A DNA stretch of 64,000 nt. Origin: Nitzschia sp. pyKryTriq1 (taxonomy: Eukaryota > Bacillariophyta > Bacillariophyceae > Bacillariales > Bacillariaceae). The stretch's first letter is position 1, and the number at the start of each line of letters is the position of its first letter. The DNA is taken from NCBI GenBank assembly GCA_956465555.1, contig OY101119.1, positions 248,001-312,000 on the forward strand, given 5' to 3'. Under the pieces are notes generated by a model that had not been told where the DNA came from, did no database searches, and saw only the letters and a list, made by a program, of their open reading frames with translations. Made by a program: the position numbers and the translations under genes. Positions 54,529 to 64,000 of this stretch are shown here, in pieces.

Positions 54529-55800
54529 TTAGGTGCGAGCACCACGGACAAGGTCTCTTCGCTTATTCTTTCGGCCACCACCACCAAAAGGGTCGCCAAT
54601 ATCAATGGGTTTGGTCGACGAGGACCCTGCCGCACCTCCCCGTGTTTCCCCACTTAGCTTGTCTCGCGAAATTATGGGGGTGGAGCGGCATGTGTTTCGA
54701 GCAGGAGCCAACAAACGTGTATCGCAAAAGCCGGAGCAACACTCGGAGCTGGATGTGCACTTTTCGAACGTGGCTTTGCACGTTTCAACTGTCGGTGCCA
54801 TGGTCGTCGGAGACGGAGGTGTTGGAATACCGGGTGAAGGACCAGGCTCATTATCACCTCTGTCAACGGGGGCTGCCGTAGGAGAAGGAGGCGATGTGGG
54901 CAAATTAACCGGTATAGGACTGTAGCAGACTTGCGTGACCTGGCCGGGTCCTGCCTGGTCACAAGTGCAAGTTCTCCAAGTGAAATCAGGAGCAAGAAAT
55001 GTCATCGACGATCCAACCATCTGGCAGATAATAGAGTCGGACGTTCGAACTTGGCAGTAGTTGCACAAGGTCACCGTTGGGTTCAAACCGGGGCAGCTGC
55101 ATGGATATTCAGGCATCAGGGCGCAATTAAACAGCGCGTTGTCGCAGACATCACTACCGGTACTTTCAATACAAATGGTCACATCGAGAGGATTTTGGGG
55201 CTGGCATCCTGAAGCAGTAGGCGTCGGAGCCCTGTCACCAGTTGGAGGCGGCACCAACGGTACTGGTGTCGGCGGGCTGGTTGGACGCTCGGTTGGGGTG
55301 TAGCAGACTTGTCGCACCTCGCCGTTTCCAATATATTCACATGAGCACGTTCTCACTGTGAAGTCCAGGGCGACATATGTAACAGAAGTCCCTGTCATTG
55401 GACATGCGATGGCGTTCGCGGTTCGGATTTGGCAATAGGAGCAAGATGTCTCAGTTGGGTTGAGGCCAGTGCAGCTGCAGGAATACCTGGGCAGATCATC
55501 GCAAGATGCGTCACTGTTCTTGCAAGGATCACTAGCCCCGCCACTGTGCCCACCGCACGCGAAGACAGTTTGCGGGTTTGTTGCACTGCAAGTGGGTGCT
55601 GTCTGCAATTGGCGATGTCGAAGATTGGGTTGGTCGTGTTCCTTCGAAGAGGAGTCGTCAGTGTAGGAAAAGAAATCTTCGTGCAAAACCATGCCTAGTG
55701 TAGGGTTCAGCTGCTTGTCACCATCATTGTACTGGCCATATGCTACCCGTACGGCCGAAGAGAGAGAGAGAAGGAATAAGCAAGCGTGTCGAAAGATCAT
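54529..55800 (-). CDS. Secreted Cys-rich protein, two repeat modules plus knot-like tail
   Basis: One exon from ATG 55800 (423 residues). A signal peptide (MIFRHACLFLLSLSSAVRVA) leads to a short acidic region. Two homologous modules of about 95 residues follow, each with CSCTGLNPTETSCSYCQIRT-like and DFTVRTCSCEYIGNGEVRQV-like motifs, ending in VCY. They are separated by a Pro/Thr linker. A second Pro/Thr linker leads to a short module, CKATFEKCTSSSECCSGFCD, with CC spacing like inhibitor-cystine-knot peptides. A basic tail ends the protein. Probably exported to the wall or medium. I do not recognise the module family. Upstream codons in frame to 55908 are ignored because ATG 55800 matches the start of the paralog. 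Confidence 0.82.
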   Translation of the reverse strand: MIFRHACLFLLSLSSAVRVAYGQYNDGDKQLNPTLGMVLHEDFFSYTDDSSSKEHDQPNLRHRQLQTAPTCSATNPQTVFACGGHSGGASDPCKNSDASCDDLPRYSCSCTGLNPTETSCSYCQIRTANAIACPMTGTSVTYVALDFTVRTCSCEYIGNGEVRQVCYTPTERPTSPPTPVPLVPPPTGDRAPTPTASGCQPQNPLDVTICIESTGSDVCDNALFNCALMPEYPCSCPGLNPTVTLCNYCQVRTSDSIICQMVGSSMTFLAPDFTWRTCTCDQAGPGQVTQVCYSPIPVNLPTSPPSPTAAPVDRGDNEPGPSPGIPTPPSPTTMAPTVETCKATFEKCTSSSECCSGFCDTRLLAPARNTCRSTPIISRDKLSGETRGGAAGSSSTKPIDIGDPFGGGGRKNKRRDLVRGART

Positions 55801-56795
55801 GGCGTCCGGTCTTGTTCTGAATTTATGAGAGAAACACGAAGCTACTACTGTAAATACAATTGCACTCCAAGCAACTCGCACGATTGATTGGTGGGAACCA
55901 GCAGGCAAGCACTCTATTTTGCTGTAGTACTACTACTAGAGACCCAAACTGCTTCCCATCTTTTCTTAGTGATACTACGGCTTTTGACATGAGAACCGTA
56001 AAATACGAATACTAGGTTTTCATGACGATTACGAGTACGATAGTTAGTAGTAGATGATGTCGATTTTTCTTACAAGATGAAGAACAATATTTTGATAAGC
56101 CTAGCAAGACGAAGAACAATATTTAGAGAAGCCCTTCTGAAGCCACTCTAATCTGAGTCGTACTTCGCAAAAATTATTATACAACATATCCAGTTTCTTC
56201 AAGAGGAGTCGTCGCTCCCTACATTCCGACGTATATTTCTCCGAGTGATGATGATTCGTACTCGTACTACTACTAGAGGAGATAAGGCCGAGGACGTCCG
56301 GCATACAAACAGCAGTAGTACCGGTATATGTACTAGTAGAATGTGTGCTGTCGCACCCACGCACCCTGCATCCGACAATAATCTTCCACTGCTATCGGAA
56401 GAAAGAAAAATCCTTGCAAGATGTGTGTAGTCTACTATTGTATTGTCAGGCATCAGGCGTCGCAGACGAGTGTCGCCATTCCTGTAGAACATCTGCCGGT
56501 AAACTCTGCAAAATGATGCGTGCTTTACTTGGATTGTTCAATGGGAAAATCTAACGATGATTCTTTCATGATGCTGAATAGTTGGCAACAAAGAAAGTTA
56601 TATGTATGGTACTCCTATGTTTCGTTTACGTAAATTATGAAAGCCAAGTCCACCAAAAAATCGAATCATCATGAATAACATAATGCAGACAATGATCGTG
56701 TCCGGCGTCCAATCTAATCTTCTTCTTGTTAATTTCGGTGGAACGACATCAACACCATACAGTGAAGCGGAGCGAAGCATCAACATACGAAGTTA
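55801..56795. other. Spacer between the tandem Cys-rich genes
   Basis: Upstream region of copy A and downstream flank of copy B. Short frames here are not conserved between the two copies. A TACCGGTA word lies at about 56320 and CTACTAC runs at about 55925-55937 and 56265-56275. Confidence 0.6.
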
Positions 56796-57689
56796 TTAGG
56801 TGCGAGCACCACGGACAAGGTCTCTTCGCTTATTCTTTCGGCCACCACCACCAAAAGGGTCGCCAATATCAATGGGTTTGGTCGACGAGGACCCTGCCGC
56901 ACCTCCCCGTGTTTCCCCACTTAGCTTGTCTCGCGAAATTATGGGGGTGGAGCGGCATGTGTTTCGAGCAGGAGCCAACAAACGTGTATCGCAAAAGCCG
57001 GAGCAACACTCGGAGCTGGATGTGCACTTTTCGAACGTGGCTTTGCACGTTTCAACTGTCGGTGCCATGGTCGTCGGAGACGGAGGTGTTGGAATACCGG
57101 GTGAAGGACCAGGCTCATTATCACCTCTGTCAACGGGGGCTGCCGTAGTAGGAGGGGAAGGCAATGTGGGCGCGCTAGTTGGATGCTCGGTTGGCGTGTA
57201 GCATACTTGTCGCACCTCGCCGTTTCCAATATAATCACATGAGCACGTTCTCAATGTGAAGTCAGGGGCGACAAATGTAACAGACGACTGTGTCACTTGA
57301 CATGCAATGGCGTTCGCGGTTCGGATTTGGCAATAGGAGCAAGATGTCTCAGTTGGGTTGAGGCCAGTGCAGCTGCAGGAATACCTGGGCAGATCATCGC
57401 AAGATGCGTCGCTATTCTTGCAAGGATCGTTAGCCCCACCAGAGCTCCCACCGCACGCGTAGACAGTTTGCGGGCTTGTTGCACGGCAAATGGGTGCTGT
57501 CTGCAATTGGCGATGCCGAAGATTTTCCTTCGAAGACTCGTCGTCAGCGTAGTAGGAAAAGAAATCTTCGTGCAAAACCATGCCTAGTGTAGGGTTCAGC
57601 TGCTTGTCACCCCCATGGTATTGGCCATATGCTACCCGTACGGCCGAAGAGAGAGAGAGCAGGAATAAGCAAGCGTTTCGAAAGATCAT
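56796..57689 (-). CDS. Secreted Cys-rich protein, one repeat module plus knot-like tail
   Basis: Tandem paralog of the gene at 54529; 297 residues from ATG 57689 (MIFRNACLFLLSLSSAVRVA). The signal peptide and first Cys module are very similar to its neighbour (CSCTGLNPTETSCSYCQIRT, DFTLRTCSCDYIGNGEVRQV). The second module and its linker are absent. The Pro/Thr linker, CKATFEKCTSSSECCSGFCD module and basic tail are identical to the neighbour at DNA level over 371 bp. Likely exported. Function unknown. Confidence 0.82.
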   Translation of the reverse strand: MIFRNACLFLLSLSSAVRVAYGQYHGGDKQLNPTLGMVLHEDFFSYYADDESSKENLRHRQLQTAPICRATSPQTVYACGGSSGGANDPCKNSDASCDDLPRYSCSCTGLNPTETSCSYCQIRTANAIACQVTQSSVTFVAPDFTLRTCSCDYIGNGEVRQVCYTPTEHPTSAPTLPSPPTTAAPVDRGDNEPGPSPGIPTPPSPTTMAPTVETCKATFEKCTSSSECCSGFCDTRLLAPARNTCRSTPIISRDKLSGETRGGAAGSSSTKPIDIGDPFGGGGRKNKRRDLVRGART

Positions 57690-59213
57690 GACGTACCGTC
57701 TTGGTATGAATTTATAAGAGAACCCCGTCTTGGAATGAATTTATGAGAGAAACACGAAGCTATTAGATTGCACACCAAGCAACTCGCACGATTGATTGGT
57801 AGGAACCAGGCGAGTTTGTTCCTGTAGAGATCTGAACGACTAGTACTTCCCACCACTATTATGGTACCGGTATGGCTTTTGGCATGAGAACTCTAAAACA
57901 AGAAATAGTTTTCATGATGATGTTGTCGATTTCTGAAGAATTTTTTGATAAGCCCTTCTGAAGCCGCTGGAAAGAATCTGAATCGTGTACTTTGCAATAA
58001 TTATGTTATTCTGAATGAACAAGAACATACATACAGTAAAATAATAGTAATTATGTTATTCTGAATGAACAAGAACATACATACAGTAAAATAATAGTAT
58101 TTACGTGAAGTACAATACCAATACTGGTACGGCTAGTACTAGTAGAACGAATTCATATACGACATACCCCACATGGCAAGAATACGTGTGCCTGTCATCC
58201 AAGGCTGCGCGCCGAGAAAGTTGGGCAGATATTATTGGCGTTGTTGTTGTTGTTGTTGTTGTAATGTCAAGAGCCTTACTTTCGGCGGAAATGACGACCA
58301 GAGGGACGATCCAAAAGAAGAACCACAGAAACGGCGCCCAACAACCACGCCAGCAATTTTGTAAGTTTGCTACTGGAAGGCGAATTCGCCAAGGACTCAT
58401 TCAGTTTCGGTCAAATGATCGAGATTGAGAACGGAATGTCCATCGTAGTAACGGCGTTTCCAACTAATGTATAGCTCTGCGATGGAGATGGAGCGTTTGA
58501 TGTCCTCGTTATTCCTCTCATCCTGCGATGTATGCGATGGTTGGCGAATTTTGCCCAAACATCAAAAGAAACGCGTGAGTCAGTCGGTCATTCATTCGGT
58601 CGTCAGCATCGATCTCGCCAGTCTTTCAGACGTGGATAAAAATCATTCTGCGGGCGGGGCGGTGAATTGAAACTGTGACACCAATTGCATCATGGAAGCA
58701 AACCGAACAACGAATCATCATGATCATTGCACTTGGAATGATCATGTTGTCGTCGTCTTATTCATCCACAAGTCGACCATTGTCAAACACTTCATCATCG
58801 TGATCTGATGCGCGTCTTCATTATTCTTTTTCAAAACGGTATCATCTCTATAGAGTATCGGCGATAGCAGCACAAGCTCGGCCGGCGTGTCGTCATTTTC
58901 TTTTGGCGCTCGCGCGCTTTCTCAACTTTCGACTTCGCCGACTGCCGCTACTACCGGGGTATTGTATGACGTACTACCGTATACTGTATGCAAGCCGAAG
59001 AAAGAAAGAAAAGGCGGGAAAAGCACAAGGGAGCAAAACGGGAAATCGACCATTGCCGGTAAACACTTTGTTGTTTTGAGTATATTCACAACATTGAGTC
59101 GCACATGAAAACAGCACCTTGCAGCCCATATTCCCATCTTCTGGTACGGACTTTTGGTAGTACAAAATCTACAATATTGGTGGCAGATCGAAGAGTTCGG
59201 ATCACGCAACAAA
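57690..59213. other. Intergenic region
   Basis: 1.5 kb from the Cys-rich gene start to the SDR gene. It contains a 50-bp tandem repeat (58001-58099), a GTT run near 58239-58262 and a GAAAG run near 58998-59012. Short frames at 58101-58428 on both strands show no family features. Confidence 0.6.
58001..58099. repeat. Two tandem 50-bp repeats
   Basis: The unit starting TTATGTTATTCTGAATGAAC and ending AAAATAATAGTA occurs twice with period 50, essentially perfect. Confidence 0.9.
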
Positions 59214-60443
59214 ATGCTCAAATCTTTTCTTCCCGCCAACACGGTCGCCATTTCGAGTGATCAAGCACGTTCTAGTATATCTCGTCGTATTTCGACCATT
59301 CTGATTACTTTTTTCCTTCTAATGGCCGTTGGTTGGAAGCGCCATGAGCTTTTGGATGATTGGCTTCTGGGTGTCGAATTTCCTAGTATAGCCGACAACG
59401 GTGGTGCTGCTGGTGGCAGCATTCTTTTAACCGGAGCTTCCTCGGGGATTGGAAGGGCGACATGTGGCTACTTGGCAGGGCAACATCCTAACGTGACTAT
59501 ATATTGTGGTATTCGTATAAGTAATCCATTCGATGCCGCTACCAAGGATTATCCCTTTACTCTTCCCAATGTCCGAGCAGTCCACTTGGATGTCACCAAC
59601 CAAACACAAGTCGAGGCGGCCATGGTTCGAATAATGGAGAAGGAAGAGGAGGCATCACATCCTTTGATTGGGATTGTTTGCAATGCGGGGATTGCCGAAT
59701 TAGGGACGCTGGAATATCAATCTTTGGAAGTGATTGAACGGCATTATCAAGTCAATGTTTTGGGAACCTTGCGGGTGACGCAAGCAGCCCTACCATTGTT
59801 TCGACAACAACAAAACAAAGAAGGAGGGAGAGTTGTATGGGTTTCGTCGGTCTCGGCCCTGGTTCCAGGCTTTCCACGATGGGGAGCCTATAGTAGCAGC
59901 AAGGCTGCACTGGAAACTCTGGGCGATAGCTTGCGACGAGAAGTCCAACCCTACAACATCTCGGTTTCCCTGGTGGAGCCTGGATTTTTGTCCACCAGGC
60001 TCACGGAAAAAGTCGGACAACGTAATCAAGCGATTTTTGACAACAAGAACAGCTGCGACGACTACGCCGGGATTACCCATGAAGAACGGGAGGCGTATCC
60101 TCATATTTATGGGACGGACTTGGTGCGACTCCACACGGCGATGATGAACCACGGGGGATCGCTCTTGGAGACGGCCCAAGCGATTGAACACGCTCTCTTT
60201 TCCAAGTATCCTCGAACTCGATACATGACTTCTCGGGTGGGAATACTGCCGACATGGCTCTTTGTTCGACTTTTGAGGAATATGTGGCCGACTGATCGTT
60301 GGGATGATGTTTTTGCGGGGTGGTTGGATTGTCAAAGACTTCAGGTCTACTTGCAAGGGATTCAGCATGAAATCAAAACGAAAGGAGGATTTATCAAGTG
60401 GATGAAGAGTTTCCTATTCATTGCAATAAAGAATCATGATTAA
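59214..60443 (+). CDS. Membrane-anchored short-chain dehydrogenase/reductase
   Basis: One exon, 409 residues from ATG 59214; the frame is open further up but without an ATG. An N-terminal hydrophobic helix (STILITFFLLMAVGW) anchors it, probably in the ER or envelope. SDR motifs are complete: cofactor loop TGASSGIGRA, HLDVTN, CNAGIAELG, catalytic Ser in VVWVSSVSALVPG, and YSSSK with catalytic Tyr and Lys. The following VSLVEPGFLSTRL also fits. The classical 11-beta-HSD/retinol-dehydrogenase type fits best: NAD(P)-dependent oxidation or reduction of a lipid or steroid alcohol. The C-terminus is long for an SDR and has a second hydrophobic stretch. Substrate unknown. Confidence 0.9.
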   Translation: MLKSFLPANTVAISSDQARSSISRRISTILITFFLLMAVGWKRHELLDDWLLGVEFPSIADNGGAAGGSILLTGASSGIGRATCGYLAGQHPNVTIYCGIRISNPFDAATKDYPFTLPNVRAVHLDVTNQTQVEAAMVRIMEKEEEASHPLIGIVCNAGIAELGTLEYQSLEVIERHYQVNVLGTLRVTQAALPLFRQQQNKEGGRVVWVSSVSALVPGFPRWGAYSSSKAALETLGDSLRREVQPYNISVSLVEPGFLSTRLTEKVGQRNQAIFDNKNSCDDYAGITHEEREAYPHIYGTDLVRLHTAMMNHGGSLLETAQAIEHALFSKYPRTRYMTSRVGILPTWLFVRLLRNMWPTDRWDDVFAGWLDCQRLQVYLQGIQHEIKTKGGFIKWMKSFLFIAIKNHD

Positions 60444-60809
60444 AATTTATAGTGTAGGCTGCTTCATCAACTCTACGTGGTATTCATGCTCAGGGTATTA
60501 GGTCGGTCGTCGAATGGACAGAGGTCGGAATACACCATTATGGGGAACTTTACTCCATCGCTTTATTTACGTTAGTATCATCTACGCGGATCGAACTTTT
60601 TAGACAAACAAATCACTGCAGCAACACAGCAGTTGGCCAATACTCGCTCCTGTTCGCTTTTGTCGCCCTTCTAGACCCAGGATTGAGGTCCAACTCTCAT
60701 TCGACTTTCATGGCCACCTTGGGCCATGGAAAGTAGCATCGCGCCGTTCACCTAGAAATATTATTTCTTTCTCTTTTAGTAGCATCACATGGATAGCGCG
60801 GTCGGTTTG
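60444..60809. other. Convergent intergenic spacer
   Basis: 366 bp between the SDR stop and the converging gene's stop. A short hairpin at about 60706-60732 (CATGGCC, ACCTTG, GGCCATG) could be a 3'-end structure. Nothing else seen. Confidence 0.5.
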
Positions 60810-61724
60810 TTAGGTCATTACAATCTGCTCGCCGGTGGTCGACCAACTGTTATCTTTCCTCTTGTAGGGGGCGACGGTGTTTCTCTCAATCAGATAATTT
60901 CCTCGTCGTCCCCGTAGTCCTAGGCGACCCAACCATTGAGGGCGACTGAAAAGAATAATGATGTAGAGACCGAAGAGAGCAGCAGCCAGGAGGCAAACGA
61001 CAGCGACGTGCTTGGCGGAAGGAGACATTCCTCTGGGAACCGTTTTCATCTCAGCTTTGCATCGCCCGACAAGTTCCATCGTCGTACTCAAATACATATT
61101 CATGACGACTTCTCCCTTGTAACCGGTCATTGCCCATGCCAAAAAAGGTGATTCGGGTTCTTCGGTTTCAAAGGAAGTCGAAAATGAGTAGCTCCCATCC
61201 GCTGGACAATCACCGTATTGGTTGTTTTCATCGGCCTGGTAGTCATCATTGCACACTGGGACGGATACCATGCTAACCAGCTTTTGTCGATGGGTGTAGC
61301 CCCCTAGCATATTGATATTTGCATGTACATCCACGACCAAGGTATCTTCATTTGTTGCACCAAACACATCCTGCAATCCATAGTACTTGACTGTGGGTCG
61401 TCGTCAAGGACAAATAATAATGATTATCGGAAACAATATGGTTGGAAATATACAAAAAACGTGAGAATCAACCTCTTGCAACAAAGCGTTTGACCAATTC
61501 TTTCTTCGGACAACAGGGCGCGACGTACATGTTCCTTCGACGTACTGCGTCTTTTCTTCGCTAACACTACAGATGGCGTCTGGGTTGCAGAGGTAGGAGA
61601 ATTTCGCTTTGACGGACCGACTCTCGCATTTGAACTTCTCCTGATCGACTGTGATGTACATGGACGACGCTGTAGACAAGAGGCAAGATGCCGCCACTAG
61701 AAGTATTGATCGCCTTTCTGCCAT
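60810..61724 (-). CDS. Type I membrane protein of a tandem diatom family, unknown function
   Basis: Exon 1 (61724-61529) and exon 2 (61390-60810) give 258 residues; the join is VEGT|FKYYGLQD with a GTACGT donor. A signal peptide (MAERRSILLVAASCLLSTAS) precedes a Cys-containing ectodomain of about 170 residues. Its core is CPADGSYSFSTSFE, then FLAWAMTGYKGEVVMNMYLS and LVGRCK. A single membrane helix (VVCLLAAALFGLYIIILF) is followed by a basic cytosolic tail. The neighbour at 62963 shares the layout, the intron position and phase, and the PxDGSYSF, GYKGE and LVGxC motifs. Upstream in-frame ATGs (61880, 61790) would bury the signal peptide, so ATG 61724 is chosen. Surface role inferred only. Confidence 0.8.
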
Positions 61725-62962
61725 GGTTGCCTTGTTGCCTTTTGATTTATGGTGGTAGAGGTGCGTCGTGTCGTTGTGTCGAGGTTTCATCAAGTTTCCG
61801 GGCCGCGGGCTCTGCTTCGAGAGGACAATCAGAAGAGCAAGGAGCCTAAACAATGCATTTTTCCAACGGTTACGAGGCATCTAAGTGTTTGTGTTTACTT
61901 ACTTGCTGTCTTTATGTGTAAGCTCTATGATCATGGAATTGGCGAAAGGGGTGCGCAATAACAAATAATATGAGTTAGTGGTGTGCAGTGTGCTGGTTTC
62001 GAGTGAGATGATTGCGGAGTGTGCAGTGTGATGCGGGGTCGCTGGGTGCGATGCCCGCCTCGCGCGTCCGTTGAATTCAGGACCGATGCTGTCCCAGCTA
62101 GCAGAGCAGAATTCATTATATATAGACACTCGTTACGCATTCATGACTGACCAACTCATGACTTATTACACCACCCTCTACCGTATTTTGCTGTCGTCGG
62201 CTCTACCGGTCTTATCTCTACTCGAGTAGAGTACTGTATTGCCGCATACTCGCTCTGATCAGCATAATAGCTAGCTTGAGCAAAGGGCCGGTAGGGAGAT
62301 GGTGTGAAACAGTCGTAGTATCGTCTTCCTTGTCCTACCGGTACGTACTGTACGAGTTGGTGAGTCGTCGTTGGCGAATTATTTTCGCTGCCAGCACTCT
62401 AATGGTAAATGATGCTCGAGTTGCGTAACTTGCTACTATTATGTGAAGATCTGCTCCAGCTCTAGTAGCTATTTGTGGAGAGAGAGAGAGAGGAGAATAC
62501 TCTCCAAGGTTTCGATTATTTTCGTGAATAGTATATAAAGCACTCTAGGTGATGGAGCGACGTCTAGCTAGTCTTGCAATGGGGGTTTGATTGGAAGAAT
62601 TCTTCAAATTCTTCTACGGTACTCATGGAGAATGAGAGATGGACTCAACATTAGCATTCGGCTACGTCATTCTCGAGCTGTCGTCTACGTTTCAAGCTAC
62701 CGCTTGTACAAGTAACTGTAGGCGGTAGCAGGGGAGTAGTAGTAGTGAAGCACCATTCTGGACTCGTCTCACAGTACCACATGCACACACGGGTTAAAAG
62801 GTCAACAGACCGACTAATAGTACCGTCACCAACTACTGACTTTACCCTAAGACCGACGCATTTGCAACCTAAAACGGCGGCTAGTTCTTGGTGCTGTCAA
62901 GTTAGTACTAGGGCAACTACGTCGAAGAGCTCTGACTTTCTTCTTTCTTGATCTGCATGTCA
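61725..62962. other. Intergenic spacer
   Basis: 1.2 kb between the tandem membrane-protein genes. It includes CGGTAC/TACCGGTA words near 62337-62346, a GA run near 62476-62492 and a TATATAAA box-like sequence near 62532. No gene supported. Confidence 0.6.
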
Positions 62963-63969
62963 TCACAGCTGAATGCGAGTAGACATCTTCGTTTTTCGAC
63001 TTCTTGACGACTTCCTTCCTCTCTTGACTTTGCTTGCCTCCATGCGGTTATGATGCCCTTCCTCTTGTTCTTCGAGATTCACTAGGAGTGGCTCTTTTGC
63101 AGGCAGCGTTTTTTTCCCGTGTGCGCAGCAGAGCTGATACGAAATACAGGGAAATAGTAAAGCGCCCAATATCAGAAGTGAAATCATCAAGCCCAGTCTT
63201 CCCGATGGAACAGTCTTGAAAGCACTTTTGTTTTCTTGATTAAAGGATCCTGATCGTAGTGTCTGAATACCGAACCGACATTGTCCGACAAGTGATTCAG
63301 ATGCTGAATTGAAATATACGTCGAAAACAATTTCACCCTTATATCCACTTGCAGCCCATCCGATAAACTGATTTTGTGGACTCGGAAAGTTCAGATTTAC
63401 ATCAAACGATGAGTAGCTGCCGTCTTGTGGACATGTTCCATCTTCTCCTTGCCGATCCTCGTCGTTTTCATCGCCGTCTCTGTCATTTTCATCGCCGTCT
63501 CTGTCATTTTCATCGCCGTCTCTGTCATTTTCCTCGTCCTCTCCTTGTAGGATCCTGCGCATGTCATCCCCGCATATTGAAACTTCAAGCATTTCATCCA
63601 ATAACAGATGGTCGTACGTTTCATATCCCGAAAGTGAAAAAATCAGACTCGCCTCGACTAGGAGGATGTCGTTTTCGTTGGCATCCACACTGTCTTGGAG
63701 TCCATCATAGGCCACTGAAGGGAGAAAGAAAAATGAGCTCACGTTATCATATAATATTTACAATGATATCAATTCTCGACAGGCTTACATTCTACTGATA
63801 CATAATCCGAGCTCCCAAACGTGCACGAGGAATTTTCGTTGCAGAACTGAGTAATGTTCATCTTGACAGGGAGATCTTCACACGAGACACTGCCGGTGGT
63901 GACCATATCCAAGGCCGAAGCCACGGAGAAAGCGAGGGAGGCGAAATACAGAAGGTGTAGTGTTCTCAT
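62963..63969 (-). CDS. Type I membrane protein, tandem paralog with Asp-rich repeat
   Basis: Exon 1 (63969-63789) and exon 2 (63714-62963) give 310 residues; the join is SVE|LAYDGLQD, same phase as in the neighbour at 60810. A signal peptide (MRTLHLLYFASLAFSVASAL) precedes the ectodomain with CNENSSCTFG, an insertion of three ENDRDGD units, then TCPQDGSYSSFDVNLNFP, FIGWAASGYKGEIVFDVYFN and LVGQCRFGIQTL. A membrane helix (LGLMISLLILGALLFPCISY) leads to a longer basic tail (KVKRGRKSSRSRKTK). The Asp repeat resembles Ca-binding DxDxDG-type loops, but this is weak. Function unknown. Confidence 0.8.
63466..63540. repeat. 21-bp coding minisatellite
   Basis: Three near-perfect units (plus strand TTTTCATCGCCGTCTCTGTCA) encode ENDRDGD repeats in the ectodomain of the 62963 gene. 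Copy number is likely to vary between strains. Confidence 0.9.
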
Positions 63970-64000
63970 GGTTATTGAATGCCGGCTTTATTCTATTATT

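Larger units (their letters stand above)
54295..58003. repeat. Tandem segmental duplication containing two Cys-rich genes
   Basis: Copy A (about 54295-56185) and copy B (about 56537-58003) align in 3' flank, CDS and 5' flank. Shared landmarks include GTTGGCAACA and ATCGAATCATCATGAATA downstream, and AGCAACTCGCACGATTGATT and AAGCCCTTCTGAAGCC upstream. Within it, 54511-54881 and 56778-57148 (371 bp) look identical by eye while the rest has diverged. Confidence 0.85.

Noticed and set aside
58101-58428. Overlapping frames on both strands near the 50-bp repeat
   Set aside because: Composed partly of a GTT run; no conserved motif, and the two strands compete.
59154-59213. N-terminal extension of the SDR protein
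   Set aside because: It starts at TTG; the first ATG (59214) gives a normal anchor helix.
60706-60732. Hairpin CATGGCC/GGCCATG as a transcription terminator
   Set aside because: Diatom nuclear genes are not known to use such terminators; kept only as a note on the spacer.
1-64000. CRISPR arrays, rRNA, prophage or LTR-type elements
   Set aside because: No regular spaced repeats, rRNA core sequences, or reverse transcriptase or integrase motifs were seen in the translated frames.

Overview
The window is nuclear DNA of a diatom, most likely a pennate; this is inferred from content and not proven. Three genes carry the CRAL-TRIO-like architecture, two of them with the diatom-type DUF6824 domain. 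Plastid proteins carry bipartite presequences with a Phe at the cleavage site (SAF-AP, GFA, TTGF). Introns are short (about 100-150 bp), GT-AG, and sit in compact genes on both strands. Acidic, Ser-rich, poly-Gln and poly-Asn tracts are common. Spacers are full of TACCGGTA, GTACTGTAC and TAGTAG words. One 200-base N gap (10821-11020) cuts two genes. No rRNA, tRNA, CRISPR or LTR element was found.

Layout. 1-606: edge-truncated secreted-protein gene (-). 1890-3635: intronless CRAL-TRIO-like/DUF6824 gene (+). 3968-5338: transposon-rich spacer holding a TA-flanked MITE and, 15 bp further, a foldback element with GGTTAACC arrays. 5947-8920: CHASE hybrid histidine kinase (+). 9031-10820: cytochrome b5 front-end desaturase (-). 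11021-11665: ATG13-like N-terminus (-). 12514-13633: plastid protein with four CP12-like modules (-). 14357-16405: ThrE-like transporter (-). 16917-18706: plastid P450 with one frame break (+). 18944-20305: ArfGAP (-). 21144-22355: lumenal FKBP (-). 22792-23661: unknown, possibly plastid (+). 24773-26229: second CRAL-TRIO paralog (+). 27238-28233: acidic unknown (-). 28997-30790: type I membrane protein (+). 30826-32669: sulfatase (-). 33292-34143: glyoxalase-like (+). 36134-37630: seven-helix receptor-like protein (+). 37710-42769: MSH6 (-). 43982-49534: 1850-residue disordered protein (+). 50165-51834: third CRAL-TRIO/DUF6824 paralog (+). 52099-53262: CS-domain protein (-). 54529-57689: tandem pair of secreted Cys-rich proteins (-). 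59214-60443: SDR (+). 60810-63969: tandem pair of type I membrane proteins (-).

The genes form no single pathway. Themes are plastid biology (CP12-like, FKBP, P450), membrane and lipid handling (CRAL-TRIO-like trio, desaturase, ArfGAP, ATG13), environmental sensing (hybrid kinase, receptor) and secreted or surface proteins in recently duplicated pairs near the right end. The most novel-looking items are the four-module CP12-like protein with no redox cysteines in its modules, the CRAL-TRIO trio with one intronless member, the foldback element, and a partial overwrite (probable gene conversion) between the two Cys-rich genes.
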